DNA of 45,855 nt from Bacteroidota bacterium (GTDB taxonomy: Bacteria; Bacteroidota; Bacteroidia; Cytophagales; Cyclobacteriaceae), in the NCBI GenBank assembly GCA_018266435.1, contig JAFEAL010000005.1, positions 680,039 to 725,893 on the forward strand, in the 5' to 3' direction. Shown here one piece after another: positions 25,640-34,255 of this stretch. Each line of letters opens with the position of its first letter. Positions within the stretch are counted from its first letter, which is position 1. A model generated the notes under the pieces. The model saw only the letters and a list, made by a program, of their open reading frames with translations, was not told where the DNA came from and ran no database searches. Made by a program: the position numbers and the translations under genes.

Positions 25640-26308
25640 ATGGAGCCCCAGTATCACATTACTCAGTTGAATGAACATGCTGTATTGATTTCTTTGGGCA
25701 ACGTGATAGATCGTGAGATAAACAAAAAAATTATTTCATTGCACGATCAACTTCGACTCAATCCATTTGATGGATTTATTGAGTCCGTACCTGCGTATTC
25801 TTCGCTTGCTGTTTACCATTGCTCGCGTTTTAGTGTAGTAAAAAACGAACTGGATAAGACGATGGAAAAATTACACTCAGGTAACGCCCACAAATCAAAA
25901 CTGCTTCACGTGCCAGTGTTGTACGATGGTGAGGACCTAGCGTATGTGGCGCAACACCACCGGTTGAGGTTAGAAGATGTGGCAACGCTTCACTGTTCTT
26001 TAATCTACCAGGTTTTTATGATTGGTTTTTTGCCCGGGTTCCCTTACTTGGGCAAAGTAGATGACCGTATTGCCACACCACGAAAAGACACTCCGCGAAG
26101 TAAGGTACCCGCAGGCAGTGTGGGTATAGCCGGGTTTCAAACCGGAATTTATCCGCAATCTTCACCCGGGGGCTGGCAATTAATCGGGCGCACCCCTTTG
26201 AAAATTTTTAATACCAGCAAAGAACAACCGTGTTTATTTAGTGCTGGCGATGAGGTAAAATTTTTTCAGGTTTCTAAATCAGAATTTGATTCATTGAATG
26301 AGTATTAA
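25640..26308 (+). CDS. pxpB: 5-oxoprolinase subunit B (KipI family)
   Basis: This 222-aa protein matches the KipI/PxpB family: YHITQLNEHAVLISLGN at the start, FDGFIESVPAYSSLAVYH, GFLPGFPYLG, KVPAGSVGIAGFQTGIYP and SPGGWQLIGRTPL. With PxpA and PxpC it forms the ATP-dependent 5-oxoprolinase that opens pyroglutamate to glutamate. It is first in a pxpB-pxpC-pxpA-transporter operon and overlaps pxpC by 11 bases. Older names tie this family to sporulation kinase inhibition in Bacillus, which is not relevant here. Confidence 0.94.
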   Translation: MEPQYHITQLNEHAVLISLGNVIDREINKKIISLHDQLRLNPFDGFIESVPAYSSLAVYHCSRFSVVKNELDKTMEKLHSGNAHKSKLLHVPVLYDGEDLAYVAQHHRLRLEDVATLHCSLIYQVFMIGFLPGFPYLGKVDDRIATPRKDTPRSKVPAGSVGIAGFQTGIYPQSSPGGWQLIGRTPLKIFNTSKEQPCLFSAGDEVKFFQVSKSEFDSLNEY

Positions 26309-27272
26309 AATTAGCAAGCCCGCAATCATCTCTTCAGTAGTAGCCACCGAGAGAACCGGTTACCGCAGCTGGGGTATTGGTATTGGCGGAGCGATGGATT
26401 TTTTTGCCATGAGCGTAGCTAATTTTCTGGTAGGCAATGACCGGCAGGCTGTTATTGAAATGGGGTACTCTTCGTCAGAGATTTTTGTTGAGCAAGACCT
26501 GGTAATCGGGGTAACAGGCAAAGGCGTGGAATTAAGAGTGGATGAAAAAATAATTCCGTTGTGGCGACCGGTTACAATAAAAAAAAACTCTTTGCTGAAG
26601 TTACTTAAAAAAAATGATGGCGCGTGGGCATACCTGGCAGTTCATGGCGGATGGGTGGCCGAAGAATGGCTGGGCAGCCTGACCACCAACTTTAGTGCAT
26701 CCAAAGGTGGATTTCAGGGAAGAGTTTTTCATAAAAACGATGTGATTGCCTGTTTTGAAAATAGCGCAGGGCATCAATTAAAAATTTTACCGTGGACGAT
26801 TTCAGCACAACAACTTGATGAAGTCTATTCTCCTTCGCACGAAATCAGGTGTTTGCCTTCGGTTGAAACCGCGTTGCTTTCTGAATGGAGCAAACAAAAA
26901 TTTACTTCCGAAGATTTTGTGATTTCACCACAGAGCAACCGCATGGGTTACCGGCTCAGTGGTCCTTCACTTTTATTGAATCAAAAACTGGAGTTGGTCT
27001 CTTCACCCGTAGATGCCGGCATGATTCAGCTTTTGCCCGATGGAAATTTAATTACACTCATGGCCGATTGCCAAACGACCGGAGGCTATCCGCGAGTGGC
27101 TTCGGTGATCAAAGCTGACTTGCCCAAACTGGCACAATGTATGCCCGGAGAAAAAATTCGTTTCAAAATGATTTCATTGCAGGAAGCCGAACAGCAAGGG
27201 TACTCATTTCAAAATCAACTTGCCGAATTGAAACGAAGTTGCCATCTTCAATTTAAAAATTATTTTCATTGA
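26298..27272 (+). CDS. pxpC: 5-oxoprolinase subunit C (KipA family)
   Basis: This 324-aa protein has the biotin-dependent carboxyltransferase-like fold of KipA/PxpC. Typical stretches are SWGIGIGGAMDFFAMSVANFL, IEMGYSS, the strand AYLAVHGGW, SNRMGYRLSG near residue 215, and a late DCQTTGGYPRVASV. It is the second subunit of 5-oxoprolinase. Its start overlaps pxpB by 11 bases and its TGA shares one base with the pxpA ATG, so the three subunits are translated as one block. Confidence 0.94.
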   Translation: MSIKISKPAIISSVVATERTGYRSWGIGIGGAMDFFAMSVANFLVGNDRQAVIEMGYSSSEIFVEQDLVIGVTGKGVELRVDEKIIPLWRPVTIKKNSLLKLLKKNDGAWAYLAVHGGWVAEEWLGSLTTNFSASKGGFQGRVFHKNDVIACFENSAGHQLKILPWTISAQQLDEVYSPSHEIRCLPSVETALLSEWSKQKFTSEDFVISPQSNRMGYRLSGPSLLLNQKLELVSSPVDAGMIQLLPDGNLITLMADCQTTGGYPRVASVIKADLPKLAQCMPGEKIRFKMISLQEAEQQGYSFQNQLAELKRSCHLQFKNYFH

Positions 27273-28033
27273 TGCACCGGTTATCCATTGACCTGAATTG
27301 TGATCTGGCCGAAGGCACAGGCAATGAAGAAAAACTGATGCCCTGGATCAGCTCGGCCAACATAGCGTGTGGGTATCATGCAGGCGATGAAGAACTGATG
27401 AAACACACCATTGCATTGTGCCTGAAACACCGCGTAGCTGTTGGGGCGCATCCTTCTTTTCCTGATCGGGAAAATTTTGGTCGTACCAACCTGAATCTGC
27501 CGCACGACCAGGTTTTTAATTTGATTATTGATCAATTAAATCTGATAGAAAAAATTGCACGACAACAGGGTGCAATTCTGCGCCATGTAAAGCCGCACGG
27601 TGCATTGTACAACATGGCGGCCAAAGATGCTGAGTTGGCCAGCGTTGTTGCGCAGGCAGTAAAAAAATTTGATGCCCGGTTAATTTTCTATGGCCTTTCG
27701 GGAAGTGTCATGATTGAAGAAGCTCAAAAACTAAATTTGATAACCGCACACGAAGTCTTTGCCGACCGCACCTATCAGCCCGATGGCTCGCTCACTCCAC
27801 GCTCGCAGCCCCACGCATTGATTGAGAATGAGCAGCAGTCTTTGGCTCAGGCTATGCTCATGGCCAAAGAAAATAAAGTGACTGACGTAAATGGCCACAT
27901 TATTTCCGTACAGGCAGATACGCTTTGTTTGCATGGCGATGGTGCACACGCGGTAGTCTTTGCCAAACGAATTAACTTGGAATTGAAAAAAGGAGGAATC
28001 GAAATTAAACGAATTCATTCACTCATAACCTGA
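27272..28033 (+). CDS. pxpA: 5-oxoprolinase subunit A (LamB/YcsF family)
   Basis: The ATG at 27272, rather than the TTG one codon earlier, gives 253 residues that begin MHRLSIDLNCDLAEGTGNE. Family motifs are SSANIACGYHAGDEELM, AVGAHPSFPDRENFGR, LRHVKPHGALYN, EVFADRTYQPDGSL and LCLHGDGAHAV. These include the conserved His and Asp residues of the sugar-isomerase-like active site. It is the third and usually best conserved 5-oxoprolinase subunit. The transporter gene follows after 25 bases. Confidence 0.95.
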   Translation: MHRLSIDLNCDLAEGTGNEEKLMPWISSANIACGYHAGDEELMKHTIALCLKHRVAVGAHPSFPDRENFGRTNLNLPHDQVFNLIIDQLNLIEKIARQQGAILRHVKPHGALYNMAAKDAELASVVAQAVKKFDARLIFYGLSGSVMIEEAQKLNLITAHEVFADRTYQPDGSLTPRSQPHALIENEQQSLAQAMLMAKENKVTDVNGHIISVQADTLCLHGDGAHAVVFAKRINLELKKGGIEIKRIHSLIT

Positions 28034-28058
28034 TGTGGCTGAGTACCCATTCACGTGT

Positions 28059-29228
28059 ATGAAAAAATCATTTCTCTCCGGACCACTGGCAGGAGCTGCC
28101 TTTTTAATGGCAACCTCGGCTATTGGCCCGGGCTTTATCACGCAGACCACTAAATTCACTGAGCAACTCAAAGGCAGTTTCGGATTTGTGATTTTGGTTT
28201 CAGTGCTACTCGATATTGGTGTGCAACTCAACATCTGGCGATTGGTGGGAGTGAGCAAACTCTATGCGCAGGATCTGGCTAATAAAGTTTTTCCTGGGGC
28301 TGGCTACCTTTTGTCTGCATTAATTTTGCTGGGAGGGTTGGCGTTTAACATTGGTAACATAGCCGGTGCCGGTTTGGGGTTGCAGGTATTAACAGGCTGC
28401 AGCGTGCAAACCGGTGCGACTATCAGTTGTATCATGGCTGCTATTATTTTTTCGGTGAAGGAAGCAGGCAGCGCGATGGATGTTTTTACCAAGGTGCTGG
28501 GTTTTGTCATGATCGGGCTTACCCTTTATGTAGCTTTTGAGTCATCACCTCCTATGGCGGAGGCTGTGTTGAAAGCAGTTGTTCCTGATCAAATAAATGA
28601 ATTGGTTGTTTTAACTATTGTAGGCGGAACAGTGGGTGGGTACATCAGTTTTGCAGGCATTCACCGGCTGCTGGATGCGGGCATTTCAGGCGAAGAAAAT
28701 ATTCATCAGATTTCTAAGAGTTCAGTTTCTGCTATTTTGATTGCTTCGTTGATGCGTACTATTTTATTTATTGCTGCATTGGGCATTGTGTGGAAGGGTA
28801 TTTCGCTGGGTAACCAAAACCCCGCAGCCGTAGTGTTTGAAAGCGCAGCCGGAAAAACAGGCTACCGCATTTTTGGACTGGTACTTTGGAGCGCAGCCAT
28901 CACTTCAGTGGTGGGCTCGGCATTTACTTCTGTTTCCTTTATCCGGTCAGCCAGCCCCTGGATAAAAAAACATTTTCAAAAAGTCATTATAGGGTTCATT
29001 TTTTTCTCCACGATTGTTTTTTTAGTTATCGGTGAACCAGTAAAGTTGCTGCTTGCTGCCGGGGCGGTGAATGGATTGATCTTGCCCTTTGCTCTGGCCA
29101 TCATTCTGACTTCTTCAATGAAAGAGAAAATTTTTGGTACTTACCGCCATTCGCGCTGGCAGTTGATCATGGGCTGGTTGGTGGTAGGGGTAATGTTGTA
29201 CATGGGTGTACGCGGGCTGATGGGGTGA
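28059..29228 (+). CDS. Nramp-fold transporter lacking the metal-site motifs (YcsG-like)
   Basis: The ATG at 28059 gives 389 residues; a GTG eight codons earlier is rejected. About eleven membrane helices and the start FLMATSAIGPGFITQTTKF place it in the Nramp/APC-fold family. Real metal transporters have DPGN in helix 1 and MPHN in helix 6; here the matching stretches read ITQTTKFTEQ and FAGIHRLLDAG, so both metal-binding motifs are absent. In Bacillus subtilis a similar protein, YcsG, lies in the ycsF-kipI-kipA cluster. Its place after pxpA suggests uptake of 5-oxoproline or a related amino acid rather than metal, which is inference. The end is two bases from the converging helicase gene. 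Confidence 0.85.
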   Translation: MKKSFLSGPLAGAAFLMATSAIGPGFITQTTKFTEQLKGSFGFVILVSVLLDIGVQLNIWRLVGVSKLYAQDLANKVFPGAGYLLSALILLGGLAFNIGNIAGAGLGLQVLTGCSVQTGATISCIMAAIIFSVKEAGSAMDVFTKVLGFVMIGLTLYVAFESSPPMAEAVLKAVVPDQINELVVLTIVGGTVGGYISFAGIHRLLDAGISGEENIHQISKSSVSAILIASLMRTILFIAALGIVWKGISLGNQNPAAVVFESAAGKTGYRIFGLVLWSAAITSVVGSAFTSVSFIRSASPWIKKHFQKVIIGFIFFSTIVFLVIGEPVKLLLAAGAVNGLILPFALAIILTSSMKEKIFGTYRHSRWQLIMGWLVVGVMLYMGVRGLMG

Positions 29229-29230
29229 GG

Positions 29231-32200
29231 TCAGGCCCGCTCAACCTGACTCCAGAATTTTTTTCTATCAATCCAAAAATTACGGCTGTACAAGCGGAGG
29301 TACGGCCAGTTCTTTGCTCGCATCAGAAGCGGAAAAAGCGCATGATCTGCTTTGGGTGAAAGACTTTCAAAATACAAATGATCATCGGTAAAGATCCCGG
29401 CTTGAATGGCGTCACCACTCAGCAAGGTAAGATCGTGAAATGGAAAAACATGTTGGCTTAGTTTCTTATCAAGCAATGCGGGTGCATCCGTTAGCATCTC
29501 GTTTTTTAGTTGGTTTGAAAGTGTGTGATTGCTCTGTTTGTTTGTATAAGGTTTGTAATAGCCCGATGAAACTTCTCGGGCAAACGCTAAATAGTCTTTC
29601 AGCAACTTGGGACCCTGGTTTTTGGTTTCAGAAACGTTCAGTTCTTCTGGCAGCAGACTGGTGACCACCATAATTTTTTCACGTGCTCTGCTGATGGCCA
29701 CATTCAACCGGTTTTCGCCCCCTTCTCTATTTAAACTTCCAAATTGTGCATGAATGATTCCGTTTTTATCGCGGGCATACCCAACTGAAAAAATAATTAG
29801 GTCTCGTTCGTCTCCTTGCACATTTTCAATATTCTTGATAAAGATATTTCCAGAGATTGTTTTTCCGTTTTTTTGAAACAGTTCTTCGATCACATCTTGA
29901 ATCAGTGTTTGCTGGGGAGCATTAAACGTAACGATGCCGATTTCTTTTTTGGGATGTTCGTTGAGCACGGTTAAAACCAAATTGGCAATGTAGTTGGCTT
30001 CCTGCTCGTTGGTCTGGTTTGCCCACGTGCCCGATACGTTAATGTATTCAATGGCCGGTTTCCCTTTATTGTAGTGATGAAACTCAGGAAGAACCTGAAG
30101 GCTACCTTCATAAAAATGACGGTTGGAAAAGTCAACCAACTCGGGTGATTGACTGCGATAATGCCCGCGCAATTTCAGCGAGAATAAATAACGCTCGGCT
30201 AAAAGTAAGAGCGAGTCCACTTCGGCATCGGGCTCTTCCGGTTCATCATCTTGCCACCGGGCCTGATAAAAATCTCCGGGGCTGAGCTGCTTGCGGTCAC
30301 CTGCAATGACGGCCTGCTTGCCACGATACAAAGCGGGAATTCCCTGCTCGGCAAAACACTGAGAGGCTTCATCAAAAATAACCAGGTCAAACATTTCTTT
30401 CATCGGAAAAATGGCACTCACCGATTCGGGCGAAGCCATCCAGCAGGGAAGTAACCGGAATACTTCATTTTCAAATTCAGTAACTACTCTTCTGAGTGGC
30501 CATATTTTTTTCTTTTTAGTTGTTTGATGCAGCAGGTCTCGGTAGGTTACCCGGTTGTTGAGCCGGTTGAATTCAAGATCATCGGTTACGCGCTCACGCG
30601 CTCGGAGCAAAAGAATTTCTGTGGTCAGCCTGCTTTTGGCCTCAATCTGCTCTTGCAGTTCACTTTCCAGCCGCTGTATTTTTCCCGATGAAACCATTCT
30701 AAGTTCAGGATGTTTGGTTTCAATATGATCGATCCAGGACAATGCCAGGCTGTTCAAAAAAAGATTTGGCCAGTCGCTACCCTTCGGTGATTTTTCTGTC
30801 AATTTTTTGATTGTATTTTTTTCGGGTTCAGAAAAACGCTCTTTCAGCTTGTCAAATTCGCAGAGCAGGTCAAAATCTTTTTGCAAGGCAGACAAAAGTA
30901 TAGAACACAACCCGGAGTCTTTCGTGAGTTGCTCTATTTGCCGGACTGAGAGATACCCTGCCCAAAGTGCGGATTTCAATTGTACAGAGTGGATCAACAC
31001 AATTAATTTTTCTAAACGATTTATAAACTCGCTGTGCGAATAATGAGCCGGGTTGAAGATGTTTTTTAAAATCCGTATAGAATTAAAAACGGTTTTTGCT
31101 TTGATGGCGGCTTGCTGGTGAGCAAACCAAACGGAAAGTTCTTCCGCCTGTAAGCCGGAAGGGATATTCAATAACCAATTCTTATTTTTCAACTTCGACA
31201 GGTTATGCTCCAGATTCAGCCGTTGGTCTAACTTTCGTTCGAGCGTTTGTAAATCTTCTTTTTTGCTGGTTAGCCCATTGGCTACCAAAGCCCGTGTGAT
31301 CAATAATTTGTCTTTTGAAAATACCTGCCAGCGTAACCAACTCCACAACCCTTTACGTGCTTTCATGGCCCGGTGAAGGGCTCTTTGAAAATGACCCAGC
31401 GAGGCCGAGGGCACTGAGGTTTCCACACCGTCACGTACAAAGCAATCGTTTACCATGCGTTCGATGTTGGAGAGCCACAACGAATTGGTTTCACTGCTTT
31501 TTTTCGGCAGCATTTTTTTGAAGCAGGTAAAAACTTCTTCCGGTTTGGTTAGTGTGTGCAGTTCTTCTAAGGCATTTTCATTTTCTGCCAGTTTTTTTAA
31601 CATCTCCCAATCAGGCACTACCGACAGCAGACCGGAAAATTGGTTCCTGGTGTTTTCAAAAAAAGGAAATACGTCTTGCAGATGATGCTGCATTTCAGGC
31701 AGGTCAGCTACGGTGAAGCGTGAAAATGTAACCCGATCAAACAAGGGATACTCTGCGTAGTCAACTTGCTGCGCATAGGCAGAGTAGTCATTCAGGTTTC
31801 TTAAAAAAAGATCAAGGTCATTAAATCTGAAATGAAAATATTCGTGCTTCAATGAGACCGAAGGTGCAGACAGGCTGGATTGCAAATACAATTCTTTTAT
31901 GCTTTTGCCGGATTCTGTTTCATCGAACAATATCCAGCGAAAATGCTCGAGCTCTTCGGTGATTTGATCAATGCTCTTACTGACTTGTAAAAACTTACGG
32001 TCGAGAAGGATGGCATCCAGACTGATATTATTAGTTTTATACTCATCGGTTCGGTTGATCTGGCCGGCAATCTTTTGAAACAACTCGCGTCTGTCGTTTT
32101 TAAAATCATGAACCAGCGCAATAAAATTTTCTAGATTTCTTTCCTTCAGCCGCTCATACACCACATCAAGTGCCACCCTTTTTTGACAAACTAACAATAT

Positions 32201-33223
32201 CCGTTTTTCATTGGCCATACCATCGCTGATCAGGTTGGCAATTAGTTGCGATTTGCCTGTGCCGGGCGGGCCCTGCACGATGAATGAACACCCAAGCTTA
32301 GCTGCCTTAAGGGCATTCTCCTGCCAAATATCCATTGGGAAAACCGGATAGATTTTGTCTTCGCGCACTTGCGAAATAAAATTCAACGAGGGGTTTTCAG
32401 GAAGCTGATTACGGCCGAAAAATTCTTCGAGATCAGTAAATGAATTTTCATCAATGAGTTGCTCATAATCGGGTACGAGCGAAGAACCTGCTTGCGGAAA
32501 GAGCCCCAGCACTGCTTCAGAATGTAATTTCAATTCACCCGCCCGATGTTGTTCTTCAAAGTCTTTTTTGGTGTAAGGAGTAAAAGAGTTTAATACTTCA
32601 GTATAAAGCTCTGGGTTGAAATTGATCTTTGCCAGGCTTTTTTCCAGCAGGCGATAAAGTGAAGTTAAAAAAACAACAGGTTCCCGTTCATAGTCTTCAA
32701 AATTTTCGCTGAGTAATTTTTCGTCTGCCGGGCATTGATTATAAAATGAATAGGATAGCAAAAACGATTTATTGAATAGAATCTCTCCCTCCGCACGAAA
32801 ACTCAGAACCCAGTGTTCATTTTCTGTTTTTAGTTCAACCGGAAAAAATAACAAAGGGCAACGTACCAAGGCTCCGTTCATCAGTTTTCCGTGCACCATC
32901 GGCCAGCCTACGTGCAGATCGCGCACACCCCGCTCGTCATAATAAAATTGATCGAGCCGGTTTATTTTTTTTAACTTTAAACTGGCCTCATTGGAGACTT
33001 CCATCCGCGGATCAACCACCGGGCAAATAACTTTGCTTCTTTCTTTCAACAGTGCCTCGATAATGCCAAATGATTTTTCAAGATTAAGCTGGCTGAAATT
33101 ATGCAGGTCTATAAAGGCATCAGAAGGTTTGAGCAGCAAAAGCGATTTGTTCCGGCTGCTCAGGTTGGTGAGCCTGCGCATGAAGGTGTGCAGCAGTTTT
33201 TTTGTTTTTTTGAAAGACTCCAC
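29231..33223 (-). CDS. Large superfamily 1 (Upf1-like) helicase with DUF4011-like N-terminus
   Basis: This 1330-aa protein begins with a region like the DUF4011 helicases (RLTNLSSRNKSLLLL). The Walker A motif QGPPGTGKSQLIANL has K324. A roughly 600-residue, largely helical insertion precedes Walker B LVIFDEASQC (D951, E952), and then come GDRKQLSP, LRGHYRSQSPELVDF, IGIVTFNAPQQ, VQGDERDLIIFSVGYA and NVAISRAREKIMVV. The final 90 residues end in WPYLRLYSRNFW, like the end of the Vsr/PD-(D/E)xK nuclease domains often found in this family, but clear catalytic residues are not visible. The start is a GTG two bases after the upstream stop; the ATG at 33181 is an alternative. Relatives act in DNA repair and in phage defence. 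Confidence 0.85.
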   Translation of the reverse strand: MESFKKTKKLLHTFMRRLTNLSSRNKSLLLLKPSDAFIDLHNFSQLNLEKSFGIIEALLKERSKVICPVVDPRMEVSNEASLKLKKINRLDQFYYDERGVRDLHVGWPMVHGKLMNGALVRCPLLFFPVELKTENEHWVLSFRAEGEILFNKSFLLSYSFYNQCPADEKLLSENFEDYEREPVVFLTSLYRLLEKSLAKINFNPELYTEVLNSFTPYTKKDFEEQHRAGELKLHSEAVLGLFPQAGSSLVPDYEQLIDENSFTDLEEFFGRNQLPENPSLNFISQVREDKIYPVFPMDIWQENALKAAKLGCSFIVQGPPGTGKSQLIANLISDGMANEKRILLVCQKRVALDVVYERLKERNLENFIALVHDFKNDRRELFQKIAGQINRTDEYKTNNISLDAILLDRKFLQVSKSIDQITEELEHFRWILFDETESGKSIKELYLQSSLSAPSVSLKHEYFHFRFNDLDLFLRNLNDYSAYAQQVDYAEYPLFDRVTFSRFTVADLPEMQHHLQDVFPFFENTRNQFSGLLSVVPDWEMLKKLAENENALEELHTLTKPEEVFTCFKKMLPKKSSETNSLWLSNIERMVNDCFVRDGVETSVPSASLGHFQRALHRAMKARKGLWSWLRWQVFSKDKLLITRALVANGLTSKKEDLQTLERKLDQRLNLEHNLSKLKNKNWLLNIPSGLQAEELSVWFAHQQAAIKAKTVFNSIRILKNIFNPAHYSHSEFINRLEKLIVLIHSVQLKSALWAGYLSVRQIEQLTKDSGLCSILLSALQKDFDLLCEFDKLKERFSEPEKNTIKKLTEKSPKGSDWPNLFLNSLALSWIDHIETKHPELRMVSSGKIQRLESELQEQIEAKSRLTTEILLLRARERVTDDLEFNRLNNRVTYRDLLHQTTKKKKIWPLRRVVTEFENEVFRLLPCWMASPESVSAIFPMKEMFDLVIFDEASQCFAEQGIPALYRGKQAVIAGDRKQLSPGDFYQARWQDDEPEEPDAEVDSLLLLAERYLFSLKLRGHYRSQSPELVDFSNRHFYEGSLQVLPEFHHYNKGKPAIEYINVSGTWANQTNEQEANYIANLVLTVLNEHPKKEIGIVTFNAPQQTLIQDVIEELFQKNGKTISGNIFIKNIENVQGDERDLIIFSVGYARDKNGIIHAQFGSLNREGGENRLNVAISRAREKIMVVTSLLPEELNVSETKNQGPKLLKDYLAFAREVSSGYYKPYTNKQSNHTLSNQLKNEMLTDAPALLDKKLSQHVFPFHDLTLLSGDAIQAGIFTDDHLYFESLSPKADHALFPLLMRAKNWPYLRLYSRNFWIDRKKFWSQVERA

Positions 33224-33225
33224 GC

Positions 33226-34125
33226 TTACGGATTTACCGTAAAATAAGGTTTAATTTTTTGGAAAGTGGCCTCATCCAGTAAGGCAATTTTTTTCAGATC
33301 GTCAATCGATTGGAATTTCCCATGTTGAAATGAGTATGCCTTGATGGCCTGGGCCAGTTTGAATTTGATATAGGGGTGTTGCGCGAGTTCTTTTTCTGAA
33401 ACTTTGTTGAGGTTAAGTTGACGCGGAATGAACTGATCGTTTATGTAAAATTTCTTTTGGAGTTCTTTAATAACCATTGAATCCAATCCGTACACCTCAT
33501 GAAGTTGGTGGAGAGAAATAAAGCCTCCCAGTTTTTCGCGATAGCTGATGATCCGGCCTGAAAGTTTAGAGCCTATGCCGTACACTGCAATCAACTGAGA
33601 TGTGTCAGCCTGGTTTAAATCATATTTTTTGACTGTTGTTTTTTCTTTTGGCTTTGATGCTGAGATTTTTTGATTTGTATTTTTTACTTCCGTTACCTCT
33701 GGCAGATCAATGAACGGAGCCAACTTTTGATACAGCAGCGAATCCATGCCGTAAATTTTTAACAAATCTTTTTTGACTAAAAACTTACCGCCTTTGGTTC
33801 TGTAATTGATAATCCGATTGACTACTTGAGATGAAATACCCAGCTGACTGAGTTGATCGTTCGTTGCCTGGTTGGGGTTGAATGGAAATAGCTCGCGGGG
33901 TTTTGCCCAGACGCTGTCTTTGTGTTTCCATCTGAAAGTAGTGATCAGGCTGTCGAGCCGTTTTGTTTGGGTGGTGAAATCCGCAGGCTGCCGCACGAAC
34001 CAATATTGGTAAATGGGTTGAAAAAAAATGAGAATGACCATCAACGGCAGTAAAATGAGAAAGGCATTAGTCTCGGTACCCGAAAACCCAAAGATGCTTC
34101 TGATCCATGCTTTGAGGCGGTTCAT
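33226..34125 (-). CDS. Membrane-anchored helix-hairpin-helix (ComEA-like) protein
   Basis: This 299-aa protein has one N-terminal membrane helix (AFLILLPLMVILIFFQPIY, about residues 21-40) followed by three or four helix-hairpin-helix units of the ComEA type. They appear as FNPNQATNDQLSQLGIS, YDLNQADTSQLIAVYGIG, LNLNKVSEKELAQHPYI and a last FQSIDDLKKIALLDE. HhH domains bind DNA through the backbone; ComEA proteins capture DNA outside the inner membrane during uptake. Orientation here would place the HhH domains outside. It lies two bases upstream of the helicase gene, so both are probably cotranscribed. Confidence 0.85.
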   Translation of the reverse strand: MNRLKAWIRSIFGFSGTETNAFLILLPLMVILIFFQPIYQYWFVRQPADFTTQTKRLDSLITTFRWKHKDSVWAKPRELFPFNPNQATNDQLSQLGISSQVVNRIINYRTKGGKFLVKKDLLKIYGMDSLLYQKLAPFIDLPEVTEVKNTNQKISASKPKEKTTVKKYDLNQADTSQLIAVYGIGSKLSGRIISYREKLGGFISLHQLHEVYGLDSMVIKELQKKFYINDQFIPRQLNLNKVSEKELAQHPYIKFKLAQAIKAYSFQHGKFQSIDDLKKIALLDEATFQKIKPYFTVNP

Positions 34126-34255
34126 ATTCTAAATTATTAAAAATATGCTCGGGTGCACAGCAATTATCCGTTTGCGGTTTCTTTATCCTTCTCATCTCTA
34201 AAGTAGGTATTCGCAACTTCTGTTACCAATGTGTAGTATGGCGTGAGGTTAACCC

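Noticed and set aside
28019..28258. Minus-strand open frame over the start of the Nramp-fold transporter
   Set aside because: It overlaps a well-supported membrane protein gene and shows no domain or own upstream signals.
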